A stretch of 64,000 nt of DNA, taken from an uncultured Alphaproteobacteria bacterium (GTDB lineage: Bacteria; Pseudomonadota; Alphaproteobacteria; SP197). The translations under genes and the position numbers were made by a program. Positions 26,107-33,938 of the stretch are shown one piece after another; the first letter of the stretch is position 1; each line of letters begins with the position of its first letter. Location of the stretch: positions 2,608,225-2,672,224 of the forward strand of contig OY282363.1 in NCBI GenBank assembly GCA_958295695.1, given 5' to 3'. Under the pieces are notes generated by a model that saw only the letters and a program-made list of their open reading frames with translations, did no database searches and was not told the DNA's origin.

Positions 26107-26597
26107 GGCCCGCGCCCCGGCCGCCCGACGCGGGCGCGGCCCTCGTCGTCCACCATGCCGGTGAGGACCCGGCGGTAGCCCGCCACCGCGTCCGCGCCGG
26201 CCTCCCGGTACGCGCGCGCGATCCGCGCCCGCTGGTCGGCGGTCAGTCTGGCCTCGAGTTCGGCGCCGGCGGCGGTGAGAAAGAGCAGGCGGTGGCGGCC
26301 GTCCTCGACGCCCCGGCGCTGCTCGACGAATCCCTTGGCGACGAGCCGGCGCAGCACGCGCGCCAGGCTCTGTTTGGTGATCTTGAGGATCGCGAGCAGT
26401 TCCTTGACCGCGATCCCGGGATGGCGTCCCACGAAGTAGATCACCCGGTGATGCGCCCGGCCGAACCCGTGTTCGGCGAGGATCGCATCGGGCTTGGTCG
26501 TGAAATCCCGGTAGGCGAAGAACAGCATCTCGATCCCCTCGCGCAGGTCCTCGTCGCGAAGGAACAGGGGGTTGGAACCGCGATTTACGTCAGTCAT
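26103..26597 (-). CDS. petP: MarR-family regulator (PetP-like)
   Basis: The 164-residue winged-helix protein starts at ATG 26597 (MTDVNRGSNPLFLRDE). DNA-binding segments include GIAVKELLAILKITKQSLARVLRRLVAKGFVEQRRG, read from about residue 60, with the wing EDGRHRLLFLTAAG. It is the first gene of a four-gene unit with the response regulator, methyltransferase and kinase. A 7-bp inverted repeat overlaps its start codon and is a plausible autoregulatory operator. The PetP label rests on gene order as well as sequence. The effector is unknown. Confidence 0.85.
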   Translation of the reverse strand: MTDVNRGSNPLFLRDEDLREGIEMLFFAYRDFTTKPDAILAEHGFGRAHHRVIYFVGRHPGIAVKELLAILKITKQSLARVLRRLVAKGFVEQRRGVEDGRHRLLFLTAAGAELEARLTADQRARIARAYREAGADAVAGYRRVLTGMVDDEGRARVGRPGRGP

Positions 26598-26606
26598 ATT
26601 GACGTA
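26586..26606. promoter_or_regulatory. Inverted repeat over the marR start codon, probable operator
   Basis: TACGTCA at 26586-26592 and TGACGTA at 26600-26606 form a perfect 7-bp inverted repeat with a 7-base spacer that contains the marR start codon. Its AT-rich surroundings stand out in GC-rich DNA. It lies in the marR/ilvE divergent region, so it could control both directions. Binding by the MarR product is inferred. Confidence 0.6.
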
Positions 26607-26682
26607 TATGCCCGCCGCTGGTATCCGGCGCAAGTCTTTTGCGACAGGCGAGTCGCCTCGCCCTCAGACCGGGGATCGCACC

Positions 26683-27561
26683 ATGGCCGACCTCATCCCG
26701 TTCGACGACCGCGACGGCAAGATCTGGTTCGACGGCAAGCTCGTCGATTGGCGCGACGCCAGGGTGCATGTACTCACGCACGGCCTGCACTACGCCAGCA
26801 GCGTCTTCGAGGGAGAACGCAGCTACGGCGGCGCGATCTACAAGGCGCGCGAGCATGGCGAGCGGCTCTTCGCGTCGGCCGGGATGATGGGTTTCACGAT
26901 CCCCTACAGCCTCGAGGAGCTCGAGAGGGCGCGCTACGACGTGCTGGAGGCCAACGGCATCGCCGACGGGTATGTCCGCCCCATCGCCTGGCGCGGAAGC
27001 GAGATGATGGGAGTGTCGGCGCTGCGGAACGCCATCCATGTCGCGATCGCGGCCTGGGACTGGCCGAGCTACTTCTCGCCGGACGCGCGCATGCGCGGCA
27101 TCCGGCTGGCGATCTCCGACTGGAGGCGTCCTTCGCCGGACTCGGCGCCGGTGCACGCCAAGGCGGCGGGCCTCTACACGATCTGCACGCTGTCGAAGCA
27201 CAAGGCGGAGCAGGAAGGTTTCGATGACGCGATGATGTACGACCATCGCGGCTTCCTGGCCGAGGCGACGGGCGCGAACCTGTTTCTGGCGATCGACGGC
27301 AAGCTCCACACACCGACGCCGGACTGCTTCCTCGACGGCCTGACCCGCCAGGCCGTGATCGCCATCGCCGGGCGCCGCGGCGTCGAGGTGGTCGAGCGCC
27401 ACATGACCGACGAAGACCTGGCCAGGGCGAGCGAGGTCTTCATCACCGGGACGGCCGCCGAGGTGACGCCGGTCGGCCAGATCGGCGACCGCTTCTTCCA
27501 GCCCGGCCAGCTCTGCAAGCTGATGATGGACGAGTACGGCGCCGAGGTGCGGGGCGGCTGA
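26683..27561 (+). CDS. ilvE: Branched-chain amino acid aminotransferase
   Basis: The 292-residue fold-type IV PLP enzyme interconverts Val, Leu and Ile with their 2-oxo acids using glutamate. It has KIWFDGKLVDWRDARVHVLTHGLHYASSVFEGER, read from about residue 11, then HAKAAGLYTICTLSKHKAE carrying the PLP lysine region, GFLAEATGANLFLA and EVFITGTAAEVTPVGQI. The start ATG 26683 is preceded by GGGGATC; the open frame upstream crosses the marR operator and is not conserved. It is divergent from the marR operon, a gene order also known beside petPR in relatives. Confidence 0.94.
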   Translation: MADLIPFDDRDGKIWFDGKLVDWRDARVHVLTHGLHYASSVFEGERSYGGAIYKAREHGERLFASAGMMGFTIPYSLEELERARYDVLEANGIADGYVRPIAWRGSEMMGVSALRNAIHVAIAAWDWPSYFSPDARMRGIRLAISDWRRPSPDSAPVHAKAAGLYTICTLSKHKAEQEGFDDAMMYDHRGFLAEATGANLFLAIDGKLHTPTPDCFLDGLTRQAVIAIAGRRGVEVVERHMTDEDLARASEVFITGTAAEVTPVGQIGDRFFQPGQLCKLMMDEYGAEVRGG

Positions 27562-27562
27562 T

Positions 27563-27622
27563 CCACGGCGGTTCCGTCAAGGACGGAAACGCCGTGGCTT
27601 GCCTGTCGCTCGCGGCGAGCGG
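27563..27622. repeat. Palindromic intergenic repeat, family A, copy 2
   Basis: CCACGGCGGTTCCGTC pairs with GACGGAAACGCCGTGG (one mismatch, AAG loop), followed by the perfect palindrome CGCTCGCGGCGAGCG. It lies between the convergent ilvE and moaE genes, starting right after the ilvE stop, where it may also stop transcription from both sides. Copies 1 and 3 share the layout. Confidence 0.82.
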
Positions 27623-27655
27623 TCCTGGAGCGGTTCCGGCGAGACCGGGACCCCT

Positions 27656-28120
27656 CTATCCCGTGGCGTCCTCGCGCCGCCACTTCGAGGCGGCCGCGTC
27701 GTCGGAGGCGCGGGCCTCGACCCATCTCGCGCCCTCCGGCGTCTCCTCGAGCTTCCAGAACGGCGCCCGGGTCTTGAGCCAGTCGATCAGGAAGGCGCAG
27801 GATTCGAGCGCGGCCCGGCGGTGGGCCGAGGCGGTGACGACCAGGACGATCCGTTCGCCCGGCTCGAGCCGGCCGTGGCGGTGCACGATCAGGCTGGCCT
27901 CCAGCGGCCATCGCCGGTGGGCCTCTTCGTCGATCTCGGCCAGCATCCTTTCGGTCATGCCGGGATAGTGCTCCAGCGTCATGGCGCTCTCGCCGGCGCC
28001 GCCCGCCATGTCGCGCACCAGCCCGACGAAGCTCGCCACGCCGCCGACGCCGGTGTTGGCGGCGGTCAGCGCCCGAATCTCCGCGCCGATGTCGAAATCG
28101 TCCGCCTGGACGCGGATCAT
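27656..28120 (-). CDS. moaE: Molybdopterin synthase catalytic subunit
   Basis: The 154-residue MoaE forms the large subunit of molybdopterin synthase, which adds dithiolene sulfurs to precursor Z (cPMP). Recognisable segments are GGVASFVGLVRDMAG, LEHYPGMTERMLAEI, VHRHGRLEPGERIVLV and the lysine-bearing LKTRAPFWKLEE. It starts six bases after moaD, its partner, and ends the uvrC-pgsA-moeA-moaD-moaE series. The cofactor made here would serve the SoeA-type enzyme in the same window. Confidence 0.95.
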   Translation of the reverse strand: MIRVQADDFDIGAEIRALTAANTGVGGVASFVGLVRDMAGGAGESAMTLEHYPGMTERMLAEIDEEAHRRWPLEASLIVHRHGRLEPGERIVLVVTASAHRRAALESCAFLIDWLKTRAPFWKLEETPEGARWVEARASDDAAASKWRREDATG

Positions 28121-28125
28121 GGCCG

Positions 28126-28377
28126 TCAACCGCCCGTCACCGGCGGGAAGAGCGCCACTTCGTCGTCGTCGCCAACCGGCGTGTCGGGTCCGGCATAGGC
28201 CTGGTTGACGGCCACGCGGACGATGGCGTCGTCCCCGAGCGCTTCGGCATAGCCGCCGCCGCGGCCCCTGAGCCAGTCGATGACTCCCGCCACGTCGCCC
28301 ACGCCGGCGGGCAGCGCGACATCCTCGGCGTCCGTCCCGATCTTCTGCCTGAGCCACGCAAAGTAGAGAATCTTCAC
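28126..28377 (-). CDS. moaD: Molybdopterin synthase sulfur carrier subunit
   Basis: The 83-residue ubiquitin-like protein begins MKILYFAWLRQKIG and ends PPVTGG. The C-terminal Gly-Gly is the site thiocarboxylated by MoeB before sulfur transfer by MoaE. Size and ending match MoaD. Its start overlaps the moeA stop by four bases and moaE follows after five, so the three are translated together. Confidence 0.95.
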   Translation of the reverse strand: MKILYFAWLRQKIGTDAEDVALPAGVGDVAGVIDWLRGRGGGYAEALGDDAIVRVAVNQAYAGPDTPVGDDDEVALFPPVTGG

Positions 28378-29630
28378 CCGACCACCTCGCTGAAGGGCAG
28401 GACATCGATCATGCCGCCCCTTTCCAGCCGCGTCATGTCCTCCGGCAGTTCGGCCAATCCGTCGGTTTCCACCAGCGAGGACAGGAGGCCGGCGCCCTCC
28501 CGCGCGAAGGCGTGGGCCTCCAGAACGCCGTCGGGCGCGCGCTCCAGATGGACGCGCACGTATTCGCGCCGGCCGCCCTTCTTGTCGCGGTCGAAGGCGG
28601 CGCGCACGGCGAAGACCAGGGGATCGACCTCCCTGGCCCCCGCGAGCCGCAGCAGCAGCGGACGGGCGAACCGCAGGAAGGTCACCATGGCCGCGGCGGG
28701 ATTGCCGGGCAGGCCGACGAAGGGGACGCCGCCGATCTGGCCCAGCATGAGCGGACGGCCCGGTTTGATCGCCATGTACCAGGCGTGCAGCGCGCCCTCG
28801 TCCACGATGGCCTGGCGCACGTGGTCCTCGTCGCCGACGGAGACGCCGCCCGACGTCATGAGCGCGTCGTGCGACGCCGCGGCCTCCACGATGGCGGCGC
28901 GGGTCCGCGGGCCCTCGTCGGGCAGGATGCCGAGATCCGTGACCGCGCAGCCGAGGCCTTCCAGGAGGCCGCGGACCGCATACCGGTTGGCGTCGTAGAT
29001 CGCGCCGGCGCGCAGGGCCTCGCCGGGCTCCGTGACCTCGTCGCCGGTCGAGAACAGGGCCACCTTCAAAGGCTCGCGGCAGGGCAGGGACGTGACGCCG
29101 CAGGACGCCGCGAGCCCGGCGTCCTGCGGCTTGAGACGGCGGCCGGCGCGCAGGATCGCGGAGCCGGCTCCGACGTCCTCGCCCGCCTCCCGCCGGTTGG
29201 CGCCGCGCCTGACGCCGGCGGGCAAGGCGACCTTGCCGCCGGCCTCGCGGGCGTCCTCCTGCATCGCCACGGTGTCGGGACCCTCGGGCATGGGCGCGCC
29301 GGTGAAGACGCGGATGGCCTCGCCGCGCGCGGCGGGCCGGTCCAGCGCATGGCCCGCCGGCACGCGGCCCGCGACGGGCAGCACGGTCTCGCCTTCGGCC
29401 GCGAGGTCGTCGTGAAAGAAGGCGTAGCCGTCGACCGCGGCGTTGGGGTGCGGCGGCACGTCCATGGACGAGACGACATCGTCCGCGAGAATGCGGCCGG
29501 TCGCGTCGGCGAGAGCGACCGGCTCGACGCCGGTGACCGGCCGCGCGACCCGGGCGATCAGGTCGAGCGCCTCGGCGGCCGTCATCAGCCGGTCGCCGTG
29601 AGCGAAGCAGTCGTCGGTCGGCCGCGTCAT
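28374..29630 (-). CDS. moeA: Molybdopterin molybdenumtransferase
   Basis: The 418-residue MoeA inserts molybdenum into adenylylated molybdopterin. It shows PPHPNAAVDGYAFFHDD near residue 60, RVPAGHALDRPAARGEAIRVFTGAPMPEG, the central MoCF-binding domain (TSGGVSVGDEDHVRQ) and MLGQIGGVPFVGLPGNPAAAMVTF. The order of domains is standard. It starts 31 bases after pgsA and overlaps moaD. It completes the cofactor for molybdoenzymes such as the soeA product. Confidence 0.94.
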   Translation of the reverse strand: MTRPTDDCFAHGDRLMTAAEALDLIARVARPVTGVEPVALADATGRILADDVVSSMDVPPHPNAAVDGYAFFHDDLAAEGETVLPVAGRVPAGHALDRPAARGEAIRVFTGAPMPEGPDTVAMQEDAREAGGKVALPAGVRRGANRREAGEDVGAGSAILRAGRRLKPQDAGLAASCGVTSLPCREPLKVALFSTGDEVTEPGEALRAGAIYDANRYAVRGLLEGLGCAVTDLGILPDEGPRTRAAIVEAAASHDALMTSGGVSVGDEDHVRQAIVDEGALHAWYMAIKPGRPLMLGQIGGVPFVGLPGNPAAAMVTFLRFARPLLLRLAGAREVDPLVFAVRAAFDRDKKGGRREYVRVHLERAPDGVLEAHAFAREGAGLLSSLVETDGLAELPEDMTRLERGGMIDVLPFSEVVG

Positions 29631-29661
29631 GATGTTGAGATCGGCGGTCGCGGCCGGCGCG

Positions 29662-30225
29662 TCAAGACGGGGCCTCGCGGAGCTCGCGCACGCCGGCCTT
29701 CAGGTAGCTCCAGCCCGAGACCGCGGTGAGCGCGGCGGCGACCCACAGCAGGCCCTGGCCGGCATCCAGCGTGGAGCCGGCCTCGCCGAACGGGATCCCG
29801 GCGGCGCCGGGCAGCAGGAACCCGACGGCCAGCATCTGGACGGTCGTCTTCCATCTGGCGAGCGTCGTGACGCGCAGGACGACGGCGCGCGAGGCAAGGT
29901 GTTCGCGCATGCCGGAGACCAGGAGCTCGCGGAAGACGATCGCGGCGGCCGGGATCGCGGGCGCGTCGCCGGTGGCGCAGAGCGCCACGGTCAGGCTGCC
30001 GATCAGCACCTTGTCGGCGATGGGATCGAGCATGCGGCCGAAGGGCGAGGCGGCGTCGAGCCGGCGGGCGAGCCAGCCGTCGAGGACGTCCGTCAGGCAG
30101 GCGGCGACATAGAGGGCGAGGGCGATCCAGCGCGCGGCCGGGTCGCCGATCAGCAGCAGCGCGACGATCGGAACGGCCGCCGCGATCCGGAAGATCGTGA
30201 GCGCGTTGGGAAGGGCCTTCCGCAT
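29662..30225 (-). CDS. pgsA: CDP-diacylglycerol-glycerol-3-phosphate 3-phosphatidyltransferase
   Basis: The 187-residue inner-membrane enzyme makes phosphatidylglycerophosphate, the first step to phosphatidylglycerol. The CDP-alcohol phosphotransferase motif is complete: DVLDGWLARR followed by FGRMLDPIADK with all four metal-binding aspartates. About five hydrophobic helices are visible. It lies 33 bases downstream of uvrC, the usual proteobacterial order, and leads into the moe/moa genes. Confidence 0.95.
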   Translation of the reverse strand: MRKALPNALTIFRIAAAVPIVALLLIGDPAARWIALALYVAACLTDVLDGWLARRLDAASPFGRMLDPIADKVLIGSLTVALCATGDAPAIPAAAIVFRELLVSGMREHLASRAVVLRVTTLARWKTTVQMLAVGFLLPGAAGIPFGEAGSTLDAGQGLLWVAAALTAVSGWSYLKAGVRELREAPS

Positions 30226-30258
30226 GACGGGCGCTTATACCATCGCGCCCGGCTCCGC

Positions 30259-32193
30259 TCATCCGTCGGGATGGAAGTGGTCGCGGATGCGGCGGGCGAC
30301 GTTGCGGTCGATTCCCCCGACCTTCTCGAGATCGACGAGCGGGGCGTCCGCCACGGCCCTGGCCGAGCCGAAGTGGTGAAGCAGCGCCTTCTTGCGGCGC
30401 GGCCCGACGCCCGCGATGTCGTCGAGCACGGAACGGCCGATCCGGTTCGTCCGTTTCGCGCGGTGGGCGCCGATGGCGAAACGGTGGGCCTCGTCCCGGA
30501 TACGCTGGACGAAATAGAGCACGGGGTCGCGCTCGGGCAGCATGAAGGGCTTGCGGTCCGGCAGGAAGAAGCGCTCGCGTCCCGCGTCGCGGTCCGGACC
30601 CTTGGCGACGCCGGCGAGCGCCACGTCCGCGATCCCGAGGTCCTCGAACACCGCGGCCGCGATGGAGAGCTGGCCCTGTCCGCCATCGACGATCGCGAGG
30701 TCCGGCCATGTCTCCCGGTCGCGTTCCGGGTCTTCCCGGATCAGGCGGGAGAAACGGCGGGTCAGCACCTCGCGCATCATGCCGTAGTCGTCGCCCCCGA
30801 TGGCGTCCCGGCGCGCCGCCTCGCCCTTGATCGAGAACTTCCGGTACTGGTTCTTCATGAAGCCGTCGGGTCCGACCGCGATCATCGCCCCCACGGGCTG
30901 GGCTCCCTGGATGTGGCTGTTGTCGTAGACCTCGATGCGCCGGGGCGGGGCGTCGAGGCCGAGCCGTTCGGCCAGCCGCTCCAGAAGCTCGCGCTGGGTC
31001 GCGCTTTCGGCCATGCGGCGGGCGAGCGCGTCCCTGGCGTTGTGGAGGGCGTGACGCATCAGGGCGCGCCGGCCGCCGCGCCGGGGCGTCGAGATCTCCA
31101 CCTTGCGGCCGGCCCGGCTGGCGAGCGCCTCGGTCATCAGCCCGGGATTCTCGGGCATGGCCGAGACCAGGATCAGGCGCGGCGGCTCCTTGTCCTCGTA
31201 GAACTGGCCCAGGAAGGCGGCGATCACCTCGCCCTCCGTCTGGTCCTTCGTGCGGCTCGGATAGTAGGCGCGGTTGCCGTAGTTGCGCCCCTGGCGCACG
31301 AAGAAGACCTGGACGCCGGCCTGACCGCCCGCCCGGTGGAGCGCGACCACGTCGGCCTCCTCGATGGCCGAGATGTTGACGCCCTGGTGCGCCTGGATGT
31401 GGTTGAGCGCGCGGATGCGGTCGCGCAGGCCCGCGGCGTGTTCGAAGTCGAGCGTGTCGGCCGCCTCCTGCATGCGCGCGGCGAGCCCGTCCTGCACCTC
31501 GCGGGTGCGGCCCTTCAGGAAGGCGCGGGCCTCGTCGACCAGCCGGGCGTAGTCCTCCCGCGCCGCCCGCCCGACGCAGGGCGCGACGCAGCGCTTGATC
31601 TGGTGCTGGAGGCAGGGACGGGCGCGATTGGCGAAGACGTGGTCCGTGCAGCTCCTCAGGGGGAAGGCGCGCTGCAGCGCGGTCACGGTCTGGTTGACCG
31701 CGCCGGCGCTCGCGAAGGGGCCGAAGTAGTCGCCCTTCCCGCGCCGGGCGCCGCGGTGCTTGACCACCTGCGGCCAGTCGTGGTCGAGGCGGAGCAGGAT
31801 GTAGGGAAACGACTTGTCGTCGCGCAGCACCACGTTGTAGCGCGGCTTGAGCTTCTTGATGAGGTTGGCTTCCAGCAGCAGCGCCTCGGCCTCGGTCGCC
31901 GTGGTGACGACCTCCACGGCGGCCGTCGCCGCGACCATGCGGTGGAGGCGCGGGTCCAGCCGGCCCGGCTGGGCGTAGGCCGCGAGCCGGCGCCTCAGGC
32001 TGCGCGCCTTGCCGACATAGAGCGCCTCGCCTTTCCCGGAGAGCATGCGGTAGACGCCCGGCGCTTCCGGCATCGCCCTGAGCGCCGCCCGGATCGCCCC
32101 GGTCCCGCGCTCGCCCGGCGCGCCGTCGACCTCCTCGATCGCGGGCCCCCCGATCTCCGGCGCCGGCCGTTCGTCCCTGTCCGCCTTGGCCAT
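30259..32193 (-). CDS. uvrC: Excinuclease ABC subunit C
   Basis: The 644-residue nuclease cuts both sides of lesions bound by UvrB. In order: GIY-YIG domain (PGVYRMLSGKGEALYVGKA), the Cys-rich RPCLQHQIKRCVAPC, a UVR motif (MQEAADTLDFEHAAGLRDRI), the RNase H-like C-terminal nuclease (EVYDNSHIQGAQPVGAMI, AIVDGGQGQ) and tandem helix-hairpin-helix motifs (DDIAGVGPRRKKALLHHFG). The start at ATG 32193 follows GGGGACC. It heads the run through pgsA to moaE. Confidence 0.96.
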   Translation of the reverse strand: MAKADRDERPAPEIGGPAIEEVDGAPGERGTGAIRAALRAMPEAPGVYRMLSGKGEALYVGKARSLRRRLAAYAQPGRLDPRLHRMVAATAAVEVVTTATEAEALLLEANLIKKLKPRYNVVLRDDKSFPYILLRLDHDWPQVVKHRGARRGKGDYFGPFASAGAVNQTVTALQRAFPLRSCTDHVFANRARPCLQHQIKRCVAPCVGRAAREDYARLVDEARAFLKGRTREVQDGLAARMQEAADTLDFEHAAGLRDRIRALNHIQAHQGVNISAIEEADVVALHRAGGQAGVQVFFVRQGRNYGNRAYYPSRTKDQTEGEVIAAFLGQFYEDKEPPRLILVSAMPENPGLMTEALASRAGRKVEISTPRRGGRRALMRHALHNARDALARRMAESATQRELLERLAERLGLDAPPRRIEVYDNSHIQGAQPVGAMIAVGPDGFMKNQYRKFSIKGEAARRDAIGGDDYGMMREVLTRRFSRLIREDPERDRETWPDLAIVDGGQGQLSIAAAVFEDLGIADVALAGVAKGPDRDAGRERFFLPDRKPFMLPERDPVLYFVQRIRDEAHRFAIGAHRAKRTNRIGRSVLDDIAGVGPRRKKALLHHFGSARAVADAPLVDLEKVGGIDRNVARRIRDHFHPDG

Positions 32194-32265
32194 GGTCCCC
32201 GTATAGACCATTCTCCGGGAGGGCGCATGGACGGCGGGGCCATCGCCTTCGGCGGGCCCGGGGCC

Positions 32266-32388
32266 GGCTCCCGATACGGCGCTGGCGCGCCGCCTCGGGA
32301 TGGGGGGATCCATGCCTTGTCCCCACCCGGAATTCCCCCTCGCCCCGAGGCGCCGCCGGAGGCGGCGTATCGAAGGGTCCGGCCCGCC
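32266..32388. repeat. Palindromic intergenic repeat, family B, copy 2
   Basis: The element runs from CGATACGGCGCTGGCGCGCC with CTCGGGATGG to CTCGCCCCGAGG with GGCGTATCGAAGG, with a longer, partly degenerate middle. Same design as copies at 7549, 33207 and 37616. It fills most of the space between uvrC and the peroxiredoxin gene. Confidence 0.75.
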
Positions 32389-32393
32389 CGCCG

Positions 32394-33056
32394 TCAGCCT
32401 TGCGGTTCCGGGACGATGCGGAGGTAGGGCTTGGGCGCGTCCCACCCGTCGGGGAAACGCTCCCTGGCCTCGTCGTCCTTGACGGCCGGCACGATGATGA
32501 CGTCCTCGCCGCTCCGCCAGTTCGCGGGCGTCGCCACCTTGTGCCGGGCGGTGAGCTGGCAGGAATCGAGCAGGCGCAGGACCTCGTCGAAGTTCCGCCC
32601 CGTGGACATCGGATAGCTGAGCATGGCCTTGATCTGCTTGTCGGGGCCGATGACGTAGACGGTGCGCACGGTCGCGTTGTCGACCGGGGTGCGGCCTTCC
32701 GCGCTCTCGCCGGCGTTCGCCGGGAGCATGTTGTAGGCCTTGGCGACCGAAAGGTCCGAATCGGCCAGCAGCGGATAGTTGAGCGCGTTGCCGGTGACGT
32801 CCTCGATGTCCCGCGACCAGCCTTCATGATCGGCCACGCCATCGACCGACAGGCCGATGAGCTTGCAGCCGCGCTTGTCGAACTCGGGCTTCATGCCCGC
32901 CACCGCGCCCAGTTCCGTGGTGCAGACCGGCGTGAAGTCCTTGGGGTGCGAGAACAGGATGCACCACGACTCGCCGATGTAGTCGTGGAACCCGATGCGC
33001 CCGGCGGTCGAGTCCTGCTCGAAGTCGGGCGCGGTGCTGCCGATGGAAAGCGTCAT
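32394..33056 (-). CDS. 1-Cys peroxiredoxin (Prx6/AhpC-TSA family)
   Basis: The 220-residue thiol peroxidase reduces hydrogen and organic peroxides in the cytosol. The peroxidatic Cys lies in HPKDFTPVCTTELGAVAGM, about residue 45. The long C-terminal domain (ATVRTVYVIGPDKQIKAML, then DDEARERFPDGWDAPKPYLR) and the lack of a second CxxC pair mark the 1-Cys Prx6 class. Start is ATG 33056 with AGAGAAAACCC just upstream. It lies downstream of the DUF3501/rubrerythrin unit but is separated from it by a repeat element, so it is probably transcribed on its own. Confidence 0.93.
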   Translation of the reverse strand: MTLSIGSTAPDFEQDSTAGRIGFHDYIGESWCILFSHPKDFTPVCTTELGAVAGMKPEFDKRGCKLIGLSVDGVADHEGWSRDIEDVTGNALNYPLLADSDLSVAKAYNMLPANAGESAEGRTPVDNATVRTVYVIGPDKQIKAMLSYPMSTGRNFDEVLRLLDSCQLTARHKVATPANWRSGEDVIIVPAVKDDEARERFPDGWDAPKPYLRIVPEPQG

Positions 33057-33206
33057 GGGTTTTCTCTCCCGGTGGGTTTGCGTTGCGAACTCCACCGCAC
33101 ACCCGCGGCGGGTCCGCGGCGGCTCGATCCGGCCGCGCGCATGCGTATGAGGGGAAGATGGGAACGCCGCGAGACGATGGCAACGGCAAGACCGGCCCCA
33201 TGGCGC

Positions 33207-33330
33207 GCCGCCCTTCGATACGCGGCCCCCGGCCGCCGTCCGGGGCGAGGGACGTTTGCGGTCGCCCTCGTCCCGAGGTGGCGCGAAGCGCCGTATCGAG
33301 AGCTCGCCCCGAGCCCGCCGGAGGGGACGG
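33207..33330. repeat. Palindromic intergenic repeat, family B, copy 3
   Basis: CCTTCGATACGCGG at the left and CGCCGTATCGAGAG at the right frame an inner CTCGTCCCGAGG. The tail CGCCCCGAGCCCGCCGGAGGGGAC resembles that of copy 1. It occupies most of the 300-base gap between the DUF3501 gene and the peroxiredoxin gene; nothing else is seen there. Confidence 0.78.
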
Positions 33331-33356
33331 AACCGCTCCGGAGACGCGGCCGTGGA

Positions 33357-33938
33357 TCAGGCGAGGTCGGCGGCGAGCGCCTCGCGGGTTTCGCCCGCGA
33401 TCGAGGCGCCGTGGCCGTAGTTCTCGTGGCCGATGTCGAGGCTCGCCCGCGCGCCGGGGTCCCGGAAGGCCGCCGCCGCCGCGTCGTCGAAACGGAAGAC
33501 CAGGAAGTGCACGCTGCTCGTCTTGCCGTCGGGCGTGTTGCGCTCCGTCTCCCGCAACGGCTCGGCGCGGATGGCGTGGCCGCCCGCGTGGAGCACGACC
33601 GTCCCGTCGATCCAGCCCAGCTCCCGCAGGACGGCGGCGCGGCGGCGCTCGTCGTCGATCTCGATCATCATCGTGCAGCGCAGGTCGCGGCCCTCGGGGA
33701 TGAGCGGGTTGTAGGCGTCGAGCTCGTCGGCGACCTGCTCCTCGCCGCCCCTCTCGATGTGGAGCATCTCGTGGACCTGGTGCCACATGGTCTCCCGGTT
33801 CTCGAAGTAGAAGGAGACGAAGGGGCCGACATCGACGCGGCGGTGGCGCTTGACGGCGCGCGCGGCGCGGCGGTGCGCGGCGCGGCCGGCGGCGTAGGCT
33901 TCGGGATCGAGGATGTCGTCGCGGGCGAGCTTGGTCAT
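33357..33938 (-). CDS. DUF3501 family protein
   Basis: The 193-residue protein matches the DUF3501 family: [19 protein letters not shown] at the start, VSFYFENRETMWHQVHEMLHIER, DELDAYNPLIPEGRDLRCTMMIEIDD and KTSSVHFLVFRF. No biochemical role is established. Its start overlaps the stop of the Fe-S protein gene by four bases and a rubrerythrin gene lies just upstream. This trio is a recurrent neighbourhood, which suggests a role in peroxide or iron handling. No signal peptide or membrane helix is visible. Confidence 0.88.
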   Translation of the reverse strand: MTKLARDDILDPEAYAAGRAAHRRAARAVKRHRRVDVGPFVSFYFENRETMWHQVHEMLHIERGGEEQVADELDAYNPLIPEGRDLRCTMMIEIDDERRRAAVLRELGWIDGTVVLHAGGHAIRAEPLRETERNTPDGKTSSVHFLVFRFDDAAAAAFRDPGARASLDIGHENYGHGASIAGETREALAADLA

